Assembly: GCF_000182925.2 (NCBI RefSeq)
Contig: NC_026502.1
Coordinates: 2,232,001-2,296,000 of the forward strand
DNA: 64,000 nt
Direction: 5' to 3'
Origin: Neurospora crassa OR74A
Taxonomy: Eukaryota; Ascomycota; Sordariomycetes; Sordariales; Sordariaceae
Below, in pieces: positions 1-12,801 of this stretch. The notes beneath the pieces are model-generated. The model searched no databases and had not been told where the DNA came from. It was given only the letters and a program-made list of their open reading frames with translations. The translations under genes were made by a program, and so were the position numbers. How positions within the stretch are numbered: position 1 is the stretch's first letter; the number at the start of each line of letters is the position of its first letter.

Positions 1-1450
1 ACTCCGACTCCGACGACGAGGAGATACCCTACGTTGGCATTAATTGGGTAATACGGTTTATCAAGCGCTACGAATATTCTAAAGTTAAGTAAAAGAAGAT
101 AGATAGTACCCGGAAAGATAATAAGGACGTAGATAAGGTAAGTCCGTTATATTAATATTATTTATATGGGTAACTATTAATAAATAATATAATAGGTAGT
201 AGTATACTTCGAGAAGCTCTATTAAATTATTTTATTAGAAGGTTTTACGGCGTTGGATATATAGAATATAAATGAGATTAGTTTCTATATCGGTATAGGT
301 AAAGATTAGTTCGTTGTTATAAAGAGGAAGCGAATTTATTACTTCGCTATCCCCGAGAATTGTAAATTAGTAATGTGTATTGAAGCTATCTCTATTGATG
401 GGGAGTATTGCCCGGGCTTTATTATCCTTACCGGCTAGTTTTATATAATTAATTAGTATTGGGTTAAAGAGTTGGACTTACGAATATGTATTGCTATTGC
501 TTCTATTGGGTATTTAAATGATTAGCTATCCTTTGAATAGTTGAAATATTGGGATGAGTATTTAAAAAAGCGCTAGAAGGTAAAGAAGAGGCTATTGATA
601 TTTAACGGTTACGGGTTATACTATATTCAGTAAATCTAGTGCCTTACTCTATTACCTTATTCTACTACCCTACTTAATTAGTTTCTAATATTGTAATTGT
701 GATAGGGAGTTTCTATAGTATTATAATAATAATAATATCGTTATCTTTAGCTTACCCCCCTACCTTACCCATCTACTATAGCTGCTTAATATAGTAGTCT
801 TTTAATTACTTAAGTACTACTATATTTAAATATTTAATGTATTTGTACGTAATGGATATATAGATATTATAAAGTTAGAGTTTCTATTTATTATTGGGAG
901 TATAAGAAAGAAGGTATTTAAGTTTACGATAATATGGTTAGTATTTAAAAAGATTGGTATATGGCTATTTTAACCCTAGTTAGTGCTAGGTCCGTTGTAA
1001 GACTGCGTTGCTTGCTGTATACTAACCCTATTACCCGAGTTAGTTATACTTTCAATACCGTTTAAGATACTTAATAATTTTCGTTAAATAAATAAAGTAA
1101 TTACCTAGTTATATAATGTTGTTGAAAATAAGGATGAGTTATCCCTATCCTTTAAAAGGATAGTATTGAATTTTGTAAAGGGAGGAGAGGTGGTTGTAAC
1201 CGAGTTGGTGTAAATTAAGTGTGATTTAGGTAGAACCCGGTATATTGAAGTAATAAGTAGATGCTGTAGAGTATATAAAAATCGATTTATATAAGTTGGG
1301 GGGATATTAAAGGTATTTGACGGCCGGGCTATGGTATTTAAACGAGCCGATGATGATATTAGAGCTGCCTATAAGAAAGCCGATAAAGCGAATTAATAGA
1401 CTTAGAATAAAGCGAAGAAATGTAGTGAGGATTCGGCAAAGCTAGTTAGA
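1..1450 (+). mobile_element. RIP-mutated Fot1/pogo-type DDE transposase relic, truncated by the window edge
   Basis: The stretch is strikingly AT- and TA-rich compared with everything to its right and has many stops in all frames. Reading the plus strand through the stops still gives a recognisable pogo/Fot1 (DDE_1) transposase. Near 41-100 there is a CENP-B-type helix-turn-helix remnant (GINWVIRFIKR). Near 268-306 comes NINEISFYIGIGK, matching the family's N(M/F)DEKGF..G block. Near 375-425 is CIEAISIDGEYCPGFIIL, and near 586-632 KKRLLIFNGYGLYYIQ, a decayed LLILDGHGSH block. Near 641-680 is LLPYSTTLLN, a decayed LPPHSTHLLQPLD block. Several stops (TAG/TAA) sit where the family has Gln or Trp, as expected from C-to-T changes on either strand. 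The coding similarity fades after about 1050 and the AT-rich composition ends near 1450. Terminal inverted repeats were not found; the left end lies outside the window. Confidence 0.85.
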
Positions 1451-3105
1451 AAATGGCGAGTCGATGGGAAGCTTAAGCCGCTTGAAGTATACGAATCGGG
1501 TTACGATAAAGTACGGTTTCTCAAGCGTGGTGGTTGATATTTTGAATATAACCTCGATTTTATACATATGTGGCCGTTTTATTGGTGTGGCCGTATTACC
1601 CGTGAGCACCCACTTTAGGGGGTGCGAGTCTGGCGAGGTCCAAAAAAGTGGGGGCGTAGTACGGGTAGGTATTTCTAAATCCGGAGATCCATTTCCGTGC
1701 CCGACCGCCAGGCTTCCGCATAATGTTCCGCCCGTCCAAGACACCAGCAAACTGTTGGTTTCTTTCAAGTTCTGCTTCGCCTTTGGGGAGCGGATCCGAA
1801 CAATGGAGAGGGGCTGGTTCAATTGATCGCCCTTTCGTTAAAGCCCAACGCCGACTTTTTTTGAGTGACCTGGTAACATAGACACTGCACTAGCTAGGCT
1901 ATAGGTCGAATACTTGGCAAAAACCCCTGACCCAATGGGCCGAGCCGCGAGATCGCCCAAACAAAAAGTTGAAAAGGGACCAACCAAGTTAAGGGACCCA
2001 TTTCTGTCACACAAAAGCACGGCAGAGCTCAAGCTTTCTTAGACCTTGGTGCATTCATCAACACGGAGCACAGCCATTCATGGGAAGTGAGTGGTATTGC
2101 GTGACGTGTGTGCTCATATGATACAAGACGGCGCCATTGAGATGACCGCCGGCGGATTTGGACAAAAACATGGCAGTTGGCAAACCAGGGGAGTGCAGCT
2201 TTTCCAAATGGCTTCCCGTCAGGTACACTACAGAAGACACAAAGGAAGAAAGGTAGGTAAGTACTATTCTGGCTCTTGACAATCAAACAAAGGCCTTCCT
2301 CTCCGTTTTTCTCGTGCACCGATGGATTTTAAAACTGGACGGCATGAATATGGCAATTCCAGAAGGGCGGCACGCACATCTCAGGATTGTTTGACCCACC
2401 CATCTGCGAAGCAGGGCACTCGCCCAAATAGAAGAGGAAATCCACACTTCACCCACCCAATTCACCCAACTGGAACCCTTTCCCTTCACTTTGCAGTAGC
2501 GTAAACTAGTGTACGCCCCAGTCATGTCCCTCCGTGTTTTCTCATCAATTCCCCGGTCCAACCAGATTAACGAACGAGCCTCTCTATTTTCAAGCTTTCT
2601 CCCCAAAGGTTGAACTAATTCGCGGGATCAGCTTCCAACCAAAAGCTGTCCTCCCCGCCGAGCCCGCCTCACTTTGGCCACAAAGAGAAAGAAAACAAAA
2701 GTGAAGAAGAAGAAAAAAAAACGGGCTGTGCCACGGGAACATGGATAATTTTGAGGTCCAGTGACGGAAGCCCAGTCAGAAAACGTTGGGCCACGTTACA
2801 AGTTGAAAAGCTTTTCTGTGGGAGGCACAGACGAAGACTTTGAAGAGAGGCTACCTTACAGGTAGGCTTGGTCGAAGAAGACGCCCCATCCTCACATCTC
2901 ATGTTCCTCTCCCCCTCCTCCCCCTCCCCCGAGCCTCTCTCTCTGGCGCTCACGATGAACGGATCCAAGGACCCCCGACATCCAGTTTGGATTGGGCCGG
3001 GCCCTGAGAGAAGTCAAAAAAGAAAAGTAAATGAACAAACGGATAAGATCACGATGACCCTATCACGAAAATGGGTCCCCTCCCTTCCCCTCCCCTTACC
3101 TGTTT

Positions 3106-3128
3106 CGTCCGTCCGTCCGTCCGTCCGT
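3106..3128. repeat. (CCGT)n microsatellite
   Basis: A tetranucleotide tract of five to six perfect CCGT units, directly visible. It is outside any supported gene. Confidence 0.95.
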
Positions 3129-6068
3129 AATCTAACAAAACCTTCCGATATCGGCTCATGTCGTGATGCAAAGTTGAGAGAGCACCACACAAACCACGCA
3201 CCTCACACGAAAAACATGATAGCAGTGACGATGCAAGAATGCTCGTGTGGTGCTCCGATTCGGTGGCGAGGAAGACCCCCGCTCAGAGCTTCATAGGCTC
3301 CTGCTGGCGGCACTCGACAACCCCTAGGTGGCGCTTTGATGCTGTGACACTGGAGTATCTGCCTGATGTGATAGACGAGGACCGCGAGGAGAAAGAAGTG
3401 ATTCGCTTGGTGAGTCTGGGAGGATGCGGGTGGGAAAAGCAAGGGAAGGGAACGCACATGCGGAGAGTTTTGGACAGCTCATAGATAGATAGACGGCGGT
3501 CACGGGACGTCAACGACCATACTATGAAGAGGACTTGATCGTCGATTCGATACGTTTGGTGATGAGATGCAATTGGGCGAAAAAGTCTACCCAGTTCCTG
3601 CTCGAAGACTACCTACCTAGCTAAGTCTTATCCGTACACACAAACACATAGGTGCCCGGGAAGGTCGACAATGAGGAAGTCGATCTGTTTGGAGGTGATC
3701 CCCAAAAGGCCTGGGGGTAATACCAAGACACGTACTGACAGAAACGAAACCGGAACCCTGAGTAATTGGATTTATTGAACCAACCAACCTCTGAAAAGCG
3801 CGAGGGGTGAAGTTGGAAACACCATGATGCTTGCCAGTTGGCCGCCAGCGTACGACAGCAAAACTCGGCGAATGAGATGGGAATTTGTTTCCTCATGGGG
3901 GGGTTTCTACGCACGTACACGGACTCGTACGAGAAAGGAGCTTTTTTTCCAAATCTCCCCATAGCTTTTACCCTACGCCAAATTGCAGGTTTCACCCTCC
4001 TCTCATAGACAACTACTAGGTACTGGGGTAATGCCAGCGAAGAGAGCTACATACTCTTGCTTGCACTAGTGTACACAGATGAAACGATCCCAACCGCGGT
4101 TCGTGTAAACGCTCAAGTCGTCGTGAGTGGGGCGGATGTTTATATCCGCCGCACGGGGCGCCGTCCGTAGGGCCCGTAGGGCCAGCGTTGCCCAAAGCGG
4201 TGCAGGCGGGCGAATCTGGTTCTTGTTCGTTGTTGAGAAGATACGTACACTGCTGACGTCTACCTATGTATTCTATTTCTGAAAGGGCCGCCATGCTGTT
4301 TCAAATGACTTGGATTGCGTGGCGTGGACTCGTTCTGCATCGACAAGTGGTCACGCTCCCGTTAACGTGATGAGCGAGTTTAGCAAGTTTACCTAATGTT
4401 GCTATCCTTCTGGTTGACACGTCGTGAATGGTGATGATGATCCATCCCCCTCACAGCCGCCGGCAGGCAGATAGATGCTGTTCTCCGACAAAAAGGTTAT
4501 GTTCGGCTTTTCACGCAATCAGAGTTGAAAATAGCGGCATGTGTCGCAAAGAGACATTGGACATGTGCATCAGATCGCTGTTTGGTTGGTGGTCCGCGGC
4601 AGTCGCTTGCGCGAGACTGCGGAGTCATTGCACCAACTCCCAGGTCACAAATCCTTGAATTCACCACGATGATCATCAATCACCTCTTCTTACCTATTCC
4701 ATTCTATCAACATACGCATCATAAAAAAGAAGTCCGGTGGCTTGGCCGTCCATCTTCTCACTGGGCACACCAGTCATCCGGTCCCATCACATTCTTCCGA
4801 TACATAATGTGACCCTAGAGGAAAAAGTGACAGACCGGAACGTACCAAAACAGACATAACCCAAAACAGAAAGAAGCAGAAGGAAAATGCGGGACAAAGC
4901 AGCCGAACAAAGAAAAAAAAAAGAAAAAAAAAAAAAGGCGGAGCGGAGCCTCATGCGCCTCTCAGCCTCTTCCCACTCTCAGAAAAACCAAACCCATGAC
5001 GGTAGGGGAAATGCGGATGGAACGCGACCCAAGTGGTCGGGCAGGCACCCGAAAGGCACAAAACGAAAACGAGCGGAGACGCCGACGGACGGGACGGCCG
5101 CGCACCACAATCCACAACCACACCGCGTGGCCGGCTGGTTGGTAGTAATAGATGAGTAAGTGGCGTTTTCTAGAAAACACACAAAGAGAGAATTTTAATT
5201 GTCTTATTCAATATCCCTAAGGTGTCTGATGATGAGCCGCTCAAGGTCAAAACGGACAGCGAGAAAAAGGGCGAGCGGGCGAGCGGGCGAGCGAAAGTGA
5301 AAATCAGGGTTTACAACTGCCTGCTTGGCCTGAATGTGCCCTGCCTGCCCTGACTCCATGTCCACGTGAACACTGAACATCGATAACACACATTCTCGAA
5401 CATGGAACATCACGGAGGCCGACAAGGGCATCAACGATCATTTCACTTCACCGCATACAGATGTACGAGCCTTTCTGAGCCGCGCTTTACCGCTGCTGAG
5501 CCGTCAAGGTTCTGACGTTCGTCCCGGTTCCGCTTTGAGCTTCATATCCACTCAGGTCCTTCACCGATGCCCGAACTCCCCGATCACCGCCTACCGCCTT
5601 CCTGGGAGCCTGGCTACGGCTCCCGACCGCCAAGCCCGCCAGCTTCTGGACATGCCAGGCTCCTTGGTAGCCTGCCCGTAGCCCCGTAGCCCCGTAGCCC
5701 GCTTTCCCCGGCCCCCCAGGCCTGTAAGTAGGTACACCGTGTGCAGCAACACCATGCTTACAGACAAGCCCAGCGTTTGAGGTACTGGTCGGTGAGTTTC
5801 GTGGGAGGAGGTTAATTTGGCACAAGAGCCGCGCATACACGCAAGGGCCGAGCGACTGTCGGGGAGCGGGGTTCGGAGACTTTGTATGTTTGCTGTAGTG
5901 TAGGTATGCAGTGTATTTGCTGGCACTGGCAGTGATATGGCTCCAAGCTGGCCGTGTTTTTTTCGTTTTTTTTTTTCGGGGGGTTTCGGAGCCGCATTCC
6001 CAGAAAACTCAAACCTTTTGCGGCTCCGCAACGTCAAGGACTGCCCCGTCTCACCCGCGTCCCGAATT

Positions 6069-6103
6069 CCGATCCCGATCCCGATCCCGATCCCGATCCC
6101 GAT
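6069..6103. repeat. (GATCCC)n hexanucleotide repeat
   Basis: Five perfect tandem GATCCC units flanked by partial ones. The following 20 bases (GATG/CTGATG) look like a degenerate continuation. Confidence 0.95.
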
Positions 6104-9100
6104 GCTGATGGTGATGCTGATAACGGTTTCCGTCTTGAATTTTTAATCGGCCTGATCGAAGACTTCAAAATCCGGGAAGTAATGAACAGGTATGTAGTGC
6201 GATTTCGGCTTTGAGTTTGATGGGAATGTCCGAATCTCCCAACAACAAGGACTGACTCGATGCCGGCGGTTCAACGGCCGGGGGCAAAAGGTGTAACACT
6301 TCGGATGCGGACCCGAATAGAGAGCCCTAACGCCAAGGTCCTCAAGGCCCTGAAATCCAAGATCCAACTTACCGGGTTTCTTTTAGGAGAGGATGAGATC
6401 ATGAGATCATGCACACTAAAACAACGTAAGATATCACGGGAATTCCTGGATCTTTGCGATTTCGTGGGCGCCCATTTTTGTGGGTTGAGGTTTTTGGGCC
6501 TTGGCCCTTGGGGTGCGGTGCTGCGCTCCCGGCGTCCCGCGCCCGCGCTCGGCGCAGGTCCCGAATGGCGGGCGCGGGCAGCGAGGGGGGACGGTGATCT
6601 GCTTCTTCGGTTGGTGACGGGAGGGAGGGTTACAGTCAGGGCTAAAAACCATTGAAGACGGAGAGAAAAAAAGGAAAAAGAAAAGAAGAGAAGAAGACAA
6701 AAATCACAGAAACTCGGTACATGATACAGTGCTGATCGTCAGGAACGGTTCCTGGCTTTTGGGCAGCATTATGCTGGTCGCTGCGGTATCTTGGTAATTG
6801 TGCACTGTGGTACTGTCATTGCAGATCCGTCTTTTTTTTTTCTCGCTATGCTTCTCGCAAGCGTTGGAATTCAGGAGGGCTAATTAATCCCATTTATTTC
6901 AAAGTATTTGAAGTCGCGGTTTCGGTGCGACTGTGTATATGTAACAGTTTGTGGGCCCTAGGCTGTGGAGGTGGAGGTGCTGAAAATGACGGGAGATGTG
7001 GTTCGGTTGTCGTAAGTTCCCCGTTTCTCGCACCGGCAATTCTGAGCAACGAACCACGCCGAACGGCCCAGACAGCCTGGGCATCAGCTCTAGCTGAGTT
7101 AGGCGGAGCTCGTATGGGCATTCGTTAGTGGTCACCCGGCACAGAACCCAACAGTTGGTGCACCGTTGTGCGTAAATTCCGTGTTGGGCTAATTGTCACG
7201 GAGTCCCCCGCACGTGCTCCGGTAGTGAGCGGCCGTTGGAGCGCCGAAAGATGTTACTACAGACCGGGAATCGGCCGGGGCGGGATTTACGAGTAAGAGA
7301 CAGCAACGGCCGGAGGGATCCAGGTTCCACTTTGTTTAACGGATGAATGTCTCATCCGTCGGCTTTTACACTTTGTCAACACGTGAAACAAGTTGATCGC
7401 ATCATTGAAAGAATCATGTCAGGCTGTTAGCATTACACGTGCTCACCTGGACGGTTTGGAGATCTGAAGCTCATACATAGTCCTGCGACGTTAACAGCCT
7501 AGCGTTGGTAAAGGTATACTATACGCATAACGCAGCATAAAACCTGGGATGAATTCTAGTATCATCGTGATACTTCTCGTCGAGGAAGGAAATGTTGAAA
7601 CAAGAGTCCAGACATATGATTGGCGGAGCCGTTGAGAGTCGGAACGGTAAAACGGCCACGGGGTACGGTACCGGAATGTGATTGGGGTTAGCACAAGTTG
7701 GCTACCTTGGCTCAGCCTGGAAATTACTAGTATGAAGTGTTAATCTGGGATATAGACTCGATATCAATTTGATCCTCCATCATGGAAGCCAAGGAAGTGT
7801 AATTAGTGATACCTAGGTAACTATGGTATTCAATGCTGAACCATATCGAACAACCAAGTGAAGAGCTCCAAGAAGAAAATTTGCCAGTGCGATCCATACC
7901 TCAATATCAGTACACAATAGTGTAGGTTGTAAGACTGGAACCGCAGGGCCTTTGGTTGATCCTACATGTGAACACGAGATATATCAAAGAAAACAAGGCA
8001 ATGCAAGTCCAAGACAGGGACGGATGATCACTGTTACATACTAACATGATATGTACCGCTTCATTCTCACTGCATGAACATTCGACCATCACGCAGATTA
8101 GCGACGTGCGGCTTGGATGGTCGCCCTATATCGCTGGTTATGTAAAGCTGTTTATCTCCCACAGTCCTTGAGATCATACACTGAGGCTACATAGAGGACC
8201 TTGGAAGCAAAACTCTTCAACGACCGCATCTCTGAACCGTTCGAAGCCCCCACGTTGTTCATGACAGATTAGTAAGTAGTGTTTCTGCCCTCATAGCAAC
8301 GGTGATAATAGTATGGTAGTGATGAAGTTCACCCTATCGGAATTATTCGGACCTCAGCATTCGGGCCCGGGAATTTTCGGCGGCGGCGGCCGTTCTGGCA
8401 TTACGCCCACCCATGAAGGCAAGGAACAAAAAAGAAACAAGGAAAAAAAAAACAAGCGCGCGTTTGTGCGAAAACCGTAATCGCGCGAGGGCGTCTCTTG
8501 CCTTGGAAAATGTTTGGTTCGCTTTCTTTCGGCATGAAGACTGGCTTGTTTCGGCCTTTACAAATGTCACAATTAGCCCCTATCTTTTTTTTGAGGGGGT
8601 TTAGGTTTTCACACGTTTGGTGCTGTTGCGACCGAATTGGTCAATGCCATGCCATGACCCTGACCTAAAAAAAAAAAAAAAATCATCTACGCCGATGACG
8701 TGAGGGTATGTAATTGGCAAATGTTATGGGAGAAAAGGGATCCATGATGAGACCCTGCTTTGCTGTGCAGAAAGAGAGGGCGTGTGTGTCACTGTCGCCA
8801 TCGAATTCTGCTGCAAATTTTGAAAGTTTCGTGAGCTGGACACCAACACCATGTATCCTTGTCTCGATATGGAGTCCTTGGGGGCAAAGTGTTGGTCTAC
8901 TGTGTACAACTTTGGCGCGGTTTGACGCATTGCCCTGGGGCTTGGTATTCGCTTTGGGGAACGTGTGATGTATGGAGCTGCCTGTTGGAAGAGCTTCTGC
9001 TGTACCCCGTACCGTACGGCACACGCACCATGCTGGGCCGATGATGACGCTGATGAGGTTCATGAGTCGATGGAGCTTTCACTTTGTTGAAATTGCCTGC

Positions 9101-9347
9101 GGACATGTTTGGCCGCGACAAGAGCTCCCGGGCCGCCGTGACCGGACTTCTGCTGCTGCCCGCAGCGGAACGGGGCCAATGTTTGTCGTACCTGCGTACA
9201 CATGGCCTCCATAGGCAATATCTTGGTGCTATTTTTGTTCAATTTGATATTTTCCCCCTCCAGGGTATTGCTCATAATTACACTAGTTTGTACTTTTGGG
9301 ACAGCTGTGGGCTCTTCTGGAAGTCTCTAAAATTTGACATTCAGGAT

Positions 9348-9350
<3 letters not shown>

Positions 9351-9399
<49 letters not shown>
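9351..9399. repeat. Poly-T tract of 49 bases
   Basis: An uninterrupted run of T followed by a short (TC)n stretch. Exact length may be unreliable because homopolymers of this size are error-prone to sequence. No transposon body is visible beside it. Confidence 0.9.
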
Positions 9400-10957
9400 C
9401 TCTCTCTCATCTTCCTGGTCGGGAGCCACCGAATCGATACCATCGATACCGATCGATGACTGTGCAATGGACTGAAGGGAGGAACTGATTGAGGCTGATG
9501 ACCATCAAAGTTTTCGCGTCAGCTTCATGAAAGTGCCAGCATCAACTCGAAATTTCCGTCATGGGTTGAAATTTTTTAAGCGGAGTTTCGGTCTTGGCTT
9601 GGTCTGGACTTTTGGGCTGCCACTGTCCGCCTAGTATCGTCAGCCCAGCTCACCCTGCCTTCAGGAAGGCTGCGGCGGGGATGGCGACATTGCGGTTCGG
9701 ATTCGGTGCCGACGGGAGTGAAAACCACGGGAAGCAGGCTCGAGCAGGCTGGGGAGAGGTAGGGATAGAGCTTTCTGCTTGATTTAACAGCAAGTGAGTC
9801 ACTGTAGCTCGTCCATGGATACCCCTAGAACTGCGAAACACCATTGAAAATTCAGAAGGCTCACGCTTCACACCTTTGTTAGGTACATCCAAGGTTCCAA
9901 CAAAGTGAGTCAAAAAGGAGAAGCCACTCCATGGCCCGTCCTGTTTTGGGGGCGGGAGATTATCGTGCCATTCCTCGCGCTTCTATCGAGCCATGTTCAC
10001 ATCGTGGGACGTGTTACGGCAGAAAAAAAAGGGGGGTGAAGAAAGAAAAGGATCCGTAATTGGGATATTGCACAGTTGCAGTGCTGTTTGGAGGTTGGAA
10101 CGAGAAAGGGTGTGTGCAGCGCAGTTGACGGTAATCTACGATTCGTCCATCTCCTTTCAGAAGCAGCCAAGGATCTGCGGCAAGGGACACAAGCTGAGTT
10201 CAGTGTACCTGAAGGCAGAGAACTCAAAACAGAAGATCCTTGAGAAATTTGCACCGAACGAGCTTGCATCAAAGGAACCAGTTTCATTTTTGGTATTCCT
10301 GGCATGTTAAGCTGCCACCACTTGGCAATAGCTGTGAGCTCGTTTCAGCCTGCGTCTGCGATCAGGCAAGGGGCATGTGCAGGCTATGCATCGGCATTTC
10401 GAGGCAACTGAATGTTCGATTGCCAAACCGATCGATCCCGTCCCTCCGATCCTCATCGGCCGCACCTGCACTCGGCGGCTCTTTGAACAGTGAGCTCCCG
10501 TCTCCGGCCAGCTGGAGGTTAGTAAGTTGAGGCTGTCTGCCTGGGTGATCAGGGGCAGCTGGCATGGACCGCTTTGGTTCCTGTGGGCTGGGCCGCCCTG
10601 CAGGACTCGGGCTGGGGGATCTGCCGCAGGTCCGCCCAACTGCCCGGGCACTTCGGATAGGAACCGGTTAGCGCGAGTTAACCAGCTGTCAACGGCCCCA
10701 CCCAGGTCCCGACACGGACCCCACTCGAGAATGGGAATTTGGGGTGGATTTTCGCCTTTTTCACTTCTTGCGTCACCACCGTTCCAGCAGCTCCCGGACA
10801 TTGTGACATGGCCATTGTTTCATCAGTTTTCGACATGGAGAATGTGTCAATGCTGGCAGCAAAGACGGGGGCCAGTCTCTTCTCTCCGACCTCATGCCCA
10901 AAGCTGAAGCCGGTCAGCTCCGAGCTCGAAAAGTACACGGTAGGTAAGCGAGCAATG

Positions 10958-10978
10958 CATCATCATCATCATCATCAT
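10958..10978. repeat. (CAT)7 microsatellite
   Basis: Seven perfect CAT units. In one plus-strand frame they would read as a histidine run, but the surrounding frame is not a supported gene, so this is best treated as a simple repeat. Confidence 0.95.
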
Positions 10979-11348
10979 CCATGAAGCTCGTCCCTTTTGC
11001 CCATGGGCAGTCAACGGTTAGCTACCAATGGCTGCCAGCAGCCGCCAGGTGGTTGCTTTTTGCGGCTCTGTTTACGTGCAGGTCAGTCGTCTTTTGCTGG
11101 GTAGTCTATGTACCTGCCCGTAGATAGGTGGAGGGACTTTGTCCGCTACAATCCCCAGCATTCGTTCCACCGATTTCTTTCTATGCCGCCTGGCAATTGC
11201 ACTGTATCAAAGGCAATCAGAAAGCGAGAGCGAGAGACGGAGCGCCCGCGGCGTTTGTTTTGTCTTGGAAACTCAAGTTAACCCAGAAAGATTCATCTCC
11301 ACTGTTGTGGCATAAACACCAACACCTTCAATTTTACCCAACAACGTA

Positions 11349-11707
11349 CTGTTAACCCTACACATAACGATCAAGCCCGTTACCGAGGTCTTGATTGTAA
11401 TGCCCAGGTTATCGTTACTGTAAGGTAGGCTAGTTTGGGCTTCTGAACCAATCCTAAGACTAGAGACGGCCAAAAGGATCCACTCCGGGTCATCACGAGC
11501 TGTAACGGCCTGTTAACTGAACGTTCCAGGACTGAACCAAACCCCCTAGGTATAACGATTTTGGTGCTGCTCACCTTCGAAATCTGATTGAAATCGTAAT
11601 ACGAAGGTTGATCGCTACTCCCATACTAATCTGCACCGTTACCTTGATCTTGAGCGTTATGGCCAGAATATCGTTATACAACTGATCGCTATGTGTAGGG
11701 TTAACAG
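11349..11707. mobile_element. Miniature inverted-repeat transposable element (MITE), TA-flanked
   Basis: The 359-bp element begins CTGTTAACCCTACACATA and ends with the reverse complement of the same sequence. The terminal inverted repeats are 25 bp with a single mismatch at position 19. It is flanked on both sides by TA (11347-11348 and 11708-11709), which fits the target duplication of Tc1/mariner-superfamily elements. Inside, two imperfect direct copies of a roughly 42-bp unit (11377-11418 and 11636-11677, about 32 of 42 positions identical) start with CCGTTACC. The motif TGATCG(C/T)TA recurs near both ends (11365-11373 inverted, 11609, 11683), as would suit transposase-binding sites. There is no transposase frame, so it is non-autonomous. 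It is not AT-skewed like the relic at 1-1450, so it seems to have escaped RIP. Confidence 0.88.
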
Positions 11708-12020
11708 TATTAAATGAGCATCCATCTCAATGTTGGACCGAGAGCCCCGCTAACAAAGTGTGCTCGTTTCAACGCCGTTGTTTGGGGTTGGCAGTTGGGT
11801 GCATATTCGTGAATCCAAATTCATCACGATGTCTGTTAGTTATGTGATGGCTCATTCTATTGGTAGGAATGCAATGACCGCACGTAGCCTTGAGCGAAAA
11901 CGTGTCCGCCGTTGTGTTGATTTGGGCGGTTGTTTGTGGCCGTGGCGAAGCCGTACAAGTATGTGTACCTAGTGTTGTAGACCCAACGGCTCGGTAGTGT
12001 AGAATAAAGGGGACAGCAAC

Positions 12021-12045
12021 CACACAACACACACACACACACACA
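12021..12045. repeat. (CA)n microsatellite
   Basis: A dinucleotide tract of about 12 CA units with one interruption. Confidence 0.95.
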
Positions 12046-12781
12046 AAAAAGAAGAGGACTAGGGAAAAATCACACTAGTGCAGATGGTGGGTACTGGATC
12101 CGCACCTCCCGTTCCGGGAGTCTCCCGTCCGCCGGATCCCGTAGTGCTCTCTGGGTCCCCGTCTCCCGTCGTCACCCTCCCTCCCGTCTCCCGCAGCCTG
12201 ACAAAGTCCACCGGGTATGTGATGGTTATTTCCATTGGTCTATTGACACGCATGTACTGACCAACAAGAATGTGCGCACTTGATACTACCTCTAGCTAAG
12301 GCAGACCACTACTGCTTCGTGTTGTTTGCTTCCGTCACTGCATGAGTCTGGTTCCCTCTAGACCCTTCCTAGGCTGGCCTTATGTCCAACCATCGTCCAG
12401 CTGTCCTTGCGGACCCGTACGACTGCCGGCTGCTACTGGCTCGCCTCCCGGTGCCGCACCATCTCCGGCATGCGTGTCCGCAGCCCCCCGGTATGCCGCT
12501 CGAAAATGGGCCTCTTTTCTTTCTTTTCGTTACGTGATGAAGTATGAGTTGGCATTTTGCGGGGACACTTCTCCCTTGACGGCCTGAAACACAGAATTTT
12601 TGTTCCACTCCCTCCGTCCTTCACCCGTCTCCGGCCGTTGGGCCGTTTGAGGTTCCCCAGGGAGAGAGAGAGAGGGAGAGGGCCGTGGACAACCGAACTG
12701 GCCGGTCCACTTTGTCAACCATAAGCAGCTCGCTAGACCGACACCCACGGAGGGAGAGTTTCCATGTTCCTAAATTATGCC

Positions 12782-12801
12782 GGCGCCGCCGCCGCCGCCG
12801 C
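12782..12801. repeat. (GCC)n microsatellite
   Basis: A trinucleotide tract of about six GCC units. It is not in a supported gene. Confidence 0.9.

Larger units (their letters stand above)
1451..11346. other. Gene-poor intergenic region with microsatellites
   Basis: Base composition returns to about even. Open frames here are short (mostly under 130 codons), unrelated to any family I recognise, often equally open on both strands, and lack paired splice signals that would build a longer protein. Low-complexity tracts include short tandem units at 5271-5293 (GCGAGCGG-type), a CCCCGTAG-type unit at about 5669-5700, an A/G-rich stretch at 4900-4940, a 16-A run at 8666-8682 and the repeats listed separately. 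I see no tRNA or dispersed 5S rRNA gene. Confidence 0.6.

Noticed and set aside
10739-10984. Apparent seven-histidine tag at the end of a small frame
   Set aside because: It is a (CAT)7 microsatellite in an unsupported frame and not a vector-derived tag; flanks look like ordinary genomic sequence.
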